Below, in pieces: positions 55,513 through 64,000 of a stretch of 64,000 nt of DNA. The notes under the pieces are model-generated. The model saw nothing but the letters and a program-made list of their open reading frames with translations, did no database searches and was not told the DNA's origin. The position numbers were made by a program, and so were the translations under genes. How positions within the stretch are numbered: the stretch's first letter is position 1; each line of letters opens with the position of its first letter. Source of the stretch: Aurelia coerulea (Eukaryota > Cnidaria > Scyphozoa > Semaeostomeae > Ulmaridae); NCBI GenBank assembly GCA_039566865.1, contig CM076951.1:17679484-17743483 (forward strand), given 5' to 3'.

Positions 55513-55935
55513 GGGGCAAGGTGGCACACGCGCTGCACTTGAATTGTTTCTTATAATAATCATCCTGGCATTTGTCTGAAGTTATAGTTTTGCTCTTTAT
55601 GACTGGAAAACTTTATTGTAGTTGCTTCTTTGCTACTGTCATGTAGAAATTTTTTATGTTGGTTGTTGTTACTGTTGTTACTGACATATTTGCAGTTTTT
55701 CTTACCCTTTTCTGTGTGTTATCACCCGCTACTACAATGCTGGCTGAAAGTGTGTGAAACACTGTTGCTAACTTTGCCTTGTTTTGCTATTTTCCCACCT
55801 CCCCTCAGAACAATAGTATTCTGTGACAATGAGATAGGAATAACAGAACGATTGCGATTCAACGTTGTTTCGGGGGGGGGGGGTGAGGTGCTTAAACTAT
55901 GGATATGGATAGAAATGCAGATTTGACTTGAGTGT

Positions 55936-56354
55936 TCAATGGACTCTCAATGGACAATCAGACAGCATTGTAACTTCAAAGTCTAACGTTCCCTGTACAT
56001 ATAAAAAATTACGGCTCTTGTTTGGAGATATATATCCATTCCAAAAAACAGGTGACTCTGATAATGGATCAATTATTTCTTTGATAACTTCATCTTGTAA
56101 TTCTGGCAGTGGGCTAGTGATGTCATCAACTTCCACCGTTGAAAGCTCTTCAATCAGAGTAGGACCTTGAGAATCAATACCGTGATATTGTAAATCATCT
56201 GGATCATCCTCCAGAGTTGGCCTGTTTGCCATGCCATTTACCCACATTTGGTTGGAAACCAGTTATGCTCTGTCCTCACTGGATGTTCATTAAATGCTCC
56301 AATGAATTCTGCCAAGGCGTAGTTGATTCTTGGCTTGAAGACAAATTGTAATGC
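55936..56354 (-). pseudogene. rve-type integrase/transposase remnant with frameshift
   Basis: Reading from 56354 downward the frame gives LQFVFKPRINYALAEFIGAFNE, then HPVRTEHNWFPTKCG and stop. In the next frame, from 56247, it continues QMWVNGMANRPTLEDDP...YHGIDSQGPT to a stop at 55936. This is the C-terminal end of the rve integrase-core proteins of IS3EU-like animal transposons as I remember them (F.PRIN..L..F...WN.HP.RTE...P...W..GM). A single-base deletion near 56240 explains the shift. The DDE core itself is not present upstream (56355-56730 is an ATCGCATATGTGCGAT-type inverted repeat and unassigned DNA). Confidence 0.65.
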
Positions 56355-56939
56355 ATACACAGGTAGAAATGACATACAATCGCATATGTGCGATTTCCAT
56401 AAGATTGTGCTCCATGCCACAATACGATGTGCAATCGCGTAAGATCGCATGTGACCCTTTCGATTGCAGTTACTATGAAATCTTATGTCTTGATTTTATG
56501 TTCGTAGAATCCAACAGCCTATTGGAAACAACGAGTGATCGACCAGCGATTTGCCATGGCCATGTGATAAAGGCAGATTGCCTGACCGTGAAATCGAACA
56601 CAAGATTTGAGAAAGCGAACAATTGGCAGCAAATTGACCATTCACAGACAATGCGGATGTATTGCTTTCGAGAAATCACAACCAATATTTCAAAGCAGTG
56701 ACAATCAGCAGCACTCAGCAGGCTTTTCACTTACAAAGGCAAATGCCGTTATTCAAATCAAATCAAGATACGAAGTATTGACCTTGAAGGTCAATGCTTT
56801 GTCCTTTGAATACTCAATCTTTGGAATAATTGATCAATTGATGAACTTAAAAGAAGAACAAAGAGACCCCGTTTTATTAATAAAGGATGCTGGTGCGGGT
56901 AGGGTTTGAAAAACGGCATAGATAAGTGCCGTTTCGGTT

Positions 56940-57852
56940 CGGCCTCCTGTTTACATGATGTCGGTAGAATTTCCACATTCTGCCGGCAGAATAATATATG
57001 TCTTTATCTAATTGTTTGCAATCAAAGGAAAAGAAAAGCCCATGAAAATACATTGGCGATCGAGTTTAAGAATAGAACAGAAGAGGGTCATTTCGTTGGC
57101 CGTTCTACTCCCATTGTTTTAATCAATCAAGAACTTCGAATTTGCAGACTGCCCAACGAAAGTAGACTTATGACTTTTCGTCCCTTGTTTCCTGTGTACT
57201 TTGATTTGCTGATAGGTACTCGACCTCGTCCCCATGCCCCAAAAGGAGTCTACGAAGGAAATTGGCCCTGGGAACGAGGTTGATAGGGACTCATACCATT
57301 ACTGTCAAAAAGTGGCCCCCTGTTTCAAATAGCCTAAACTAGCGGGAGTTCTCCTACACTCAACAAAATCGCTTCAAGCAAACTTTTAGTACCAATAATA
57401 ATGTTTTCGCAACCTACTCATCACAAAATACATACCGTTCAAGCAGTAATCTTCCTTATCCTTTGTACAAACAAAATAGATCCATCGCAGCTACGAGAAA
57501 TCTAGGCCGTATCAACCGCTTTTTGTATGCAACAACAACAACTGTCCAAATGGCGCCTCCTTATTGGTTGAAAATTAAATTCTAGCAATTTGATTGGTCA
57601 ATATGGAACCACTCTGTAAGGGCCTAAAGGGTCAAATTTATAAGGTTAATGGTATGAGTCCCTATTAAAAAACGATATCAGCAAATAAAAGAACGCAGGG
57701 AAATAAGAGACGAACAGTCATAAGTCTACCACGAAAGAACATCGAATGTGAAAGTCTAACCTATTTATCCCGTCCCGCCTCATTTCCCATGTCGAATACA
57801 AAAAGAATAGGCAAGATACCCTGACAAGGTGGGATCATGTAAACAGGCCCCT
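56940..57852. mobile_element. Element with GGCCTCCTGTTTACATGAT ends and nested MITE
   Basis: GGCCTCCTGTTTACATGAT at 56941 and complement ATCATGTAAACAGGCC at 57837-57852. Nested inside, 57286-57662 has ends GGGACTCATACCATTA and complement, with TA on both sides. Non-coding despite an open plus frame at 56906-57283. Confidence 0.65.
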
Positions 57853-58068
57853 TGGTGGCCAAGAAATATGTTATTTAAACTTTAATGAAAAATGAAGAGC
57901 CTTTTCAGTACCAAGCAGTAAACATTAGGGCTAATTGTTATCACTTTCTACGGTCCACCACACTTTCCTCTGGTTGTATTTTTCCTAAATAAAAACGATG
58001 TCAATTGTCAAAACAATAGGTATACCTTCTGGAAAGAAAGTGTATCCCTTGTCCACGCTGCCCCTGGT

Positions 58069-58236
58069 CCAGGAACGTAGGAAGCATCTCAAACTTGGGG
58101 GGGGGGCATGCAGGGCACTTTTTTCATTAAAGCTAAAGGGGCACTTCCTGAAAATAAAAAGGGCACTTCTTCGTTTATTCCAGAATCTTGAGGGGCACGT
58201 GCCCCCAGTGCCCCCCCGGTTCCTACGTCTCTGCCC
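58069..58236. mobile_element. Short MITE with G/C tracts
   Basis: CCAGGAACGTAGGAAGC at the left and GGTTCCTACGTCTCTG at the right are imperfect complements. Runs of G (58100-58108) and C (58212-58218) are just inside. A minus-strand poly-Ala-free frame over the flank is not called. Confidence 0.6.
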
Positions 58237-58465
58237 TGATCCAAATCCATCCTAGGATTACAGTAGTCCGTTTAGAGTAACATTTATCGACCACTTGTAT
58301 TAATGTTTCGTAAATGTTGGATGTACAAATTTGCCGACTGCTTTTCCGAAAAGCTAAAGATTTTGGGTGCGATACTTCTACACCCCCTTTAGCTACGCCC
58401 CAATTTGATGTGATTTGATGTGATGTGATTTCAGTCTGACGAACGAAAAAAAACATACACGGTTT

Positions 58466-59195
58466 TTTTATAAGAAACTGGTTTATAAGAAACTAGTACT
58501 GCGATGACCAAAAAATTAAGAAACTCTTGTACGACGCTCAAGAACAGTTAAGAAACTCTAAAACTTTATTTCTGTATGTCTCTTTTATTCTATGTTTCTC
58601 TAACAAAGGTACCTTCGTCTTTTCTTGACTTTTAACTGCAAAATTGGTAAATTTTTGCCTTGATGTGCATGGCTTCTTCTTGATGACAATGTCAATGCAA
58701 AATGGAAGCCCTTTGTCGAGAAGAAGGCTCTAGTACAAAGCAAATAGCTTATTTGTTTAGAGTTTTCTTCACAATTTGCTGTTTGTAAAGTAAACCATGA
58801 AACCTTTAAAATTAACAGTATTCGCGACTTTTTTGGTGTTGTCATGGCTCCCACTATTTTCCGACTCAAAGCAACTAAATTCTCCTTCGTTTGAATCGAT
58901 AAAAATTGCATAAATGAACATAAAGAGTTCTCGTCGTTATTGCATCCTCTCGCAATTTTTGACGAAGGAACTCCATTATTCATACAAAATCTTTTGCACA
59001 TACATGAGATGTCCCGTCTGGTATCCTGATTTGAAAAACATCACTGTTTGTTTGAATGTTTGCAACTTTGAAGGCAGATACCTCGAGTTCTCAGTCCATT
59101 AAGCTGTTCTAATAAATTCCATAAAATCTTTAGTTTTAAATACGATTTTGCTTCATTTCGAAATTACAAAAAAGGGACTTCAACGCAGGAAAACC
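58466..59195. other. Upstream region of gene C
   Basis: A family 2 MITE remnant (TTTTTTTATAAGAAACTG...) at about 58466-58565, then AT-rich DNA. A minus-strand frame of 133 codons (58600-59001) has no recognisable domain. The gene C promoter should lie in the last few hundred bases. Confidence 0.45.
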
Positions 59196-62100
59196 ATGGA
59201 AAGATGTCTGTGCAAGGTATGTCAAGGAGCAAAACACTTTTCAAGAAGGGTTGTTGAAGACCACCTTGACAAAAATGGAAGGATGGATAGGATGGATGAA
59301 TGATGGGAAACAATTCGAACACACAAAGTGGTGAGTAATGCAATGCAACATAGCATGCTGTTGTGCCGGAATGCACAAACTATATTGGTTCTTTTAGGAA
59401 AAAGTTCTTAGCAGGTGGAAGTTTGTTAGGCTGTCAAAAACTCTCCAAAGAGATAAGTTCTGGACTACCCTAGACATGACAATGGTCGGCGAGTGATCGG
59501 TAATGGTTTTACTAAGAAGAATTGTTGTCAAAAAGTTTACAATTTGGTCAATAATAACTTTTTCAGTCAAGGCCTTTATGTGAGAGTCTTCTGAAGTCCT
59601 GAACTCATGAAGCGCCGCTAAAAGCGGTTGCAGTTGCGTGATAAATTAGTCTGTTTTTACCTTTATAATTAAGTCAATTGATTATGCAAGTGATGCTACT
59701 TTTGCTATGCAAATGTATTTATCATACCTTCTATGCGCATGTGCAAATATCTGGGGTAAGCCGCAGAGATATTAATTGACAGCCACAATTAGACTCATTA
59801 CATGATTCTTTCAAACTTTCGCTCATAGAGTTGTTGATGCTATCGCTTAGCGGAAAATTAACTGGGGAGCAACACAAGAGCGAATTAAAGGCTTGCAAAA
59901 ATTATTGAACAAAAGATACACAAAGAGTATCCATTGCAAAGTTTTGCGCAAGAAGATAACGCTGTGCCGATATGGTGCTTGTTATTTCAAAATTTGCAAG
60001 ATATTTTTTTTGCTACGCTATAAACTGGTAAGGTTGGTTCACATCCTTGAGATGACCCTTGATTAAAAACTCGTTATAATTGGGGCAATGAATTTTGTTA
60101 GCTCAATTTAATACATTTTTGTGAGTAACTACTTCCAAATACAGTCCAATCTAAACATAAAAAAGAAGATCGATATTGAGGCTAAACTTATATGAATTCT
60201 TTGTCTGTCATCGAATTAAGAATGCATTTCTGACAAGTCTTTTATTTGGTATTATTTTGAACAGATGCAGATAACTTGGAGATTCATGGAGGCGAAAATG
60301 CCGGAGATCCAGAAGAGGAAGTTGCAGACAACTACATCCTTGATCCAAAAGGTATATTATATCAGAAAGAATGGTTCCTTGCATACTCTCAAGTACCGAA
60401 TAATCGTCCCCCCCCCCCCGCTTATTAATTTTTGAAAAATTTTCCAACCCCCCCCCCCCTTTTATTAATTCTTGAAAAATAGAAGTAATAGTGAACACAT
60501 TTTTTTAATAATTCCTGCTAAGCAAATGTACTTACTGTATTTATTAACTTTATTCTCCTTTGTTTGTCTGACCCGTGTTACATACGTGTTTTACATACGT
60601 GGTACCCATGTTAGATACGTGTTTTACTAAGAAAACGAAAAACGACTATTCTCAATTTTTCCAACCCCCCCCCCCCCGATTGTTCCAACCCCCCCGATTA
60701 TTATTATTTTGAGCCATTTCCAACCCCCCCCCCCCCCCGATTATTCTCACCCCCTCCCCGTTTATTCGGTACTTGAGAGTACATACTTTTTTTCATAAGA
60801 ATACAATTTTTATAAGAATATTCAGGCTCAGAATCATCCAATTTCTAAGAATAGTATAAGAGTAAGAGTATTTCAGCCTCAGCTCGCATATTTGTATCTC
60901 ATTTTCAGCAGTCACCCGTTTTGTGATGTTTATATCAGAGAATCTCATGACTGACATAAATACTCGAAGATTATATTCAAGTTCAAAACAAAAATTTCTT
61001 AAGAACATCGAGGCTGGATAACATTTATAGTATTCATATACAAAAAAAAGTGTATCTGTCCTTGTTCTTTCAACTGAATTACATTTTTGACACATAAGGA
61101 GAATAATATTGCCCCTAAAACTCTGGTTCACATTTTTTCATTTCAACACGTCGCATTTCGAATTTCGTCAGACGTAACTTTCTATTCAACTTCAAAGCGA
61201 TATTTTTTCTTCTTGTAAACAAAAGAATTCCCATCCTCTATGAAAGTCCCACTGACTGTGTAACAAGATTAACCTTTTGCTTAGAGTATGAATACACTCA
61301 TTTTTTTTTACAAGAAACCGCTTACAAGAAACGGTATGCTCAAATTTTCGAAAGCTAAGAAACAACCCTACCTGAATTGAAAAAAGCTAAGAAACTTCTG
61401 TAATTTTCAGTTTTAATTTTCCTGTCACACTCAAAAATATTTTGACATTGTACAGTTATAGCAACTGTTTGGACAATATTTTGAGTGCGAATCATGTTAT
61501 TTACTCGTTTTGAGAGACTTACTAAGTAATTTGGGAGCCCTTTTAGACAAGACAAAATCAACTCTAAACTTCCGGCAATAAAAATATAAGAAACACCTAA
61601 GAAACTTGTGGTAGCAAAATGGCCCAAAAATTTAAGAAACTGCCTACCAGCCCCGGACCTTAGTTTCTTATAAAAAAAATGAGTGTACACGTATTTTTTA
61701 TATAAGAAACTGCCCATAAGAAACTCTACTCTCAGATCGCCAAAAATTTAAGAAACTCGAGTTCTGGGAGAATGTAAGTTAAGAACTACTTACTTTGATA
61801 AAGGAAATTATTGACATATTTTTACTTTACTTTCACTTATTTCTCAGATCATATTACTTGTAAGGTACCTGAGTAATGTCTGAACATTGGAAAGGCTTGA
61901 AAAACATTGTTTTGAACTGTTCACGAGAGCACAGGTAGTGAACATGAAGATTGTTATGGAACTTTTAAGAAGCTCGTAAAAAACTCCGAGTACTAAAAAT
62001 CTTATAATTTTAAGAAACTTCCAGTACTGGCCGAAATTCTTAGTTTCTCAGACTTTCAACAATCATAGATAATTATCTATGCAACAATCTACTAATCGAC

Positions 62101-64000
62101 TGAACTCAAAACTTTCACCCCTTCTCAGGAGTAACAACTGAGTTAGAACTGAGTTAGAAATGGTATAGAAGGGATGCAATGATGAAAGGCATCGACTTGA
62201 TATTCTATTCTGTGTCTTGCAGATACCATGTATGCGCAATTTCATGCATACTAAACATTTAGATTCAATTTAGAAGGCATAACTCACCAAGAGGCCATTT
62301 ACGTGAGAAATTTCAGCCCCAGCTGAGCTCAATACGGGCTGAGTTTCAATGGTGTATGGTGCAAGCTTTCATCGCGTTTACATGAAGAAGGCCGAGTTGA
62401 AATTAAACACAGGCTCAATTCAACTCGGCTACTCATCCCGTGTTGAACTTAGCAAGGGTTGAAATTTCTCATGTGAAAGCTCTCTAAAATGTGCTATTTA
62501 ACAGGTTTATTGTTTTGCAATTTTCACTTGAATGAGAAATGTTTCAAGAATTAATTTAATTAGTAAGTAGGTTCACAATTAACTCTTTTTTCTTAGGTGT
62601 AACAACGGCCGAGATGTCTGGGAGGAACTGCGCAATCAGTTTTGGAGAGAACGAAGAAGATAGCTTGGTTGGTAGGTAACGTCATTTGAAATTCTACTTC
62701 TATCCTCTCATGTTCCATCATAAACGTTTACATGCGTCAGAGCCCGGAAACAAACAATTATATTCTTATGGACAGTTTGAAAACAAATGCAATAGACATT
62801 TCAGCAAGTTTACTAAAGGATCTGGATCGGGCGATATTTTTACATTTATGCTCCTTTTAGCAGGGCCACCTTTGGTAATTTTTGAATCGCACTGTGCCGC
62901 CATCATTTGCAAAAGAAAAGGCACTGCTGATCGAATCAATTTCAGCAAAAAGATACTGTAGCAAAGATAAGCTTTGGAAATCATAACTTGACATCTAATT
63001 TTGTTAATAACGCTGCTAAATAATCTTCAAGTCACCCTTTTTCATGATATCATGGATATATATATCGTTCATCGTTCACTGGAATTAGGTTCTTAAAATA
63101 GTTGGAATGTACACGTAACACGGGAAAAATCCTTGACAGGACAAAGTCCATAAATAGTTAACACTTCTCTGGAGCAGCAGTTTGGCAATAAAAACCAAAT
63201 GGCTGTTGGGCGAACATTCCTTCAAAGCTTATTCTTTCAACACACCCGGTGTATGTAAATAAGGGAGATTATCAAAGAAATTATAAATAGTTGCAAGAAG
63301 TTTTCTACTCCAAGCAAATGCATTTATTTTAGTCGACTGTCTGAATTACGACTATCAGAATCATCGTTAAATATTTCACTCAAGTTCCGTAAATCTCCCT
63401 TTCTTAGGTCCATCAGATGCATCAGCAGATGAAGTGTCTATCTTATTTGAAGATACCGGTGAGTTTGATGAGCAGCAGTCGATGCAGCCAGACTCAGCCA
63501 AGGAAGACGATGAAGATGAAATGCCAAATGTTATGATAAGGTGGATCTGCATGATGCTTCAGTGGTGTCGATCTCGATATAACATTACTGATGCAGGGAT
63601 GGCATTCTTATTGAAGCTTTTCTCTGTAATTTTGCAGCTGACATTGAATCCATTCTTCAAAATATTTCCATCTTCCATTTACCTCTTGAATAAGAGTTAT
63701 CCACTTGAAGATGACGTTGATACTTTGATTCGAGTGGTTTGTCCATCATGTAATGCAATTTACAGCCTCGAGGATTCCTTTTTGCAACAAGGTGATCGGA
63801 AAGTGTCACAAAAATGCTCTTCTTTAAAGTTCAATACACGTTGCGATGCAGAGCTAATGGCAGTGAAAAAACAAGCACGCGATAAATCTACACTCGTTCC
63901 ATATAAATTATTCATGATGCTGGATCCAAGTAGGTGGCTAAAGTTCCTATTCCAGTCATCTGAATTCCGCTCGTTACTAACGGCTCCTCACACGCATACT
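59196..64000 (+). CDS. Gene C: Tnp2/CACTA-like transposase, 5' half, runs off the window
   Basis: The first exon starts at ATG 59196 and reads MERCLCKVCQGAKHFSRR..., the same CxCxxC-x-G finger as gene B. Further exons, all phase 1-1: 60265-60351 (87 nt), 62597-62671 (75 nt) and 63408-64000 (open to the edge). The last encodes an acidic stretch, then IRWICMMLQWCRSRYNITDAGMAFLLKLF, FPSSIYLLNK, RVVCPSCNAIYSLEDSF and, later, CDAEL and LVPYKLF: the order expected for the Tnp2-like domain of CACTA/EnSpm-type animal and fungal transposases. The DDE core would follow beyond 64000. A problem: from ATG 59196 the frame hits TGA at 59301, and the only good donor (GTGAGT at 59331) would give phase 0 rather than 1, so exon 1 may carry a small indel or end differently. 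Confidence 0.68.
60384..60781. mobile_element. MITE with TACTCTCAAGTACCGAATAA ends
   Basis: TACTCTCAAGTACCGAATAA and its complement close the element. Inside are at least five C tracts of 6-17 bases, each followed by (G)ATTATT or TTATTAATT, i.e. short internal tandem copies. It lies in intron 2 of gene C; non-coding. Confidence 0.82.
60787..61052. mobile_element. MITE family 3, diverged copy
   Basis: Shares TATAAGAATATTCAGGCTCA and CAGCCTCAGCTCGCATATTT with the element at 12019-12377; ends degraded. Confidence 0.7.
61295..61685. mobile_element. MITE family 1, full copy
   Basis: Reverse orientation relative to 10846-11230, ends CACTCATTTTTTTTTAC and TTATAAAAAAAATGAGTG, TA on both sides. It is directly followed by a family 2 element (about 61690-62053, CACGTATTTTTTATATAAGAA). 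Confidence 0.85.
61690..62053. mobile_element. MITE family 2
   Basis: CACGTATTTTTTATATAAGAAACTGCC at the left, ...CCGAAATTCTTAGTTTCTCAG at the right. Shares internal segments (AAGAACTAC..., GTAATGTCTGAACATTGGAAAGGC) with copies at 18598-18853 and 19990-20345. Confidence 0.65.
62289..62490. mobile_element. Short MITE in intron 3 of gene C
   Basis: AGGCCATTTACGTGAGAAAT TTCAGCCC and complement GGGTTGAAATTTCTCATGTGAAAGCTCTC. About 200 bp with GAGTTGAATT-type inner inverted copies. Confidence 0.72.

Noticed and set aside
56906..57283. Plus-strand 125-codon frame
   Set aside because: Lies across the end of an inverted-repeat element; composition and lack of motifs argue against coding.

Overview
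This is eukaryotic, AT-rich, intron-bearing DNA that is extremely dense in repeats. The protein families present (DUF6589 proteins, CARF-like/Ulp1/PHD elements, Tnp2/CACTA-like transposases with an N-terminal CxCxxC finger, a MADF-BESS factor, a HECT fragment) and the many MITE families suggest a marine invertebrate, most likely a cnidarian such as a coral or sea anemone. That assignment is an inference from family memory, not from a search.

Layout. 1-5659: satellite of about 68 units of 77 or 86 bp. 6188-16034 (minus strand): 5' part of a Tnp2/CACTA-like gene (gene B), whose first exon is followed by six tandem copies of one short phase 1-1 exon. A small plus-strand ubiquitin-like gene (11827-13188) lies antisense inside its first intron. 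16035-16655: a 621-bp divergent promoter region. 16656-44411 (plus strand): gene A, reconstructed here as 12 exons with matching phases (514 aa), ending in an Ulp1-like fold that has lost catalytic residues.

Two complete DNA transposons sit in introns of gene A. The first (19119-30176, 11,058 bp) has 17-bp perfect terminal inverted repeats, an 8-bp target duplication TAATTCAG, and exactly two convergent genes: a RecQ-type helicase (641 aa) and a six-exon DUF6589 protein (950 aa) that is probably its transposase. It is the best candidate for an undescribed system. The second (32577-38855, 6,279 bp) has about 30-bp terminal inverted repeats, a 9-bp target duplication CTAAAATTA, and a CARF-like DNA-binding / Ulp1 protease / PHD gene that lacks a MULE-type transposase core and is frameshifted.

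44412-59195 is an accumulation of MITEs and foldbacks: TTAA-bounded elements with G-tract hairpins and TGACGTCA sites, a 57-bp palindromic tandem array, a MADF-BESS terminal exon, a HECT fragment cut by a TTAA element, and an rve-integrase pseudogene with a frameshift. 59196-64000 (plus strand) holds the 5' half of a second Tnp2/CACTA-like gene (gene C), which runs off the window and shares the short acidic phase 1-1 exon design of gene B.

All exon models rest on reading-frame continuity and GT/AG signals read by eye. Protein family calls come from recognised motifs. No database or alignment was run.
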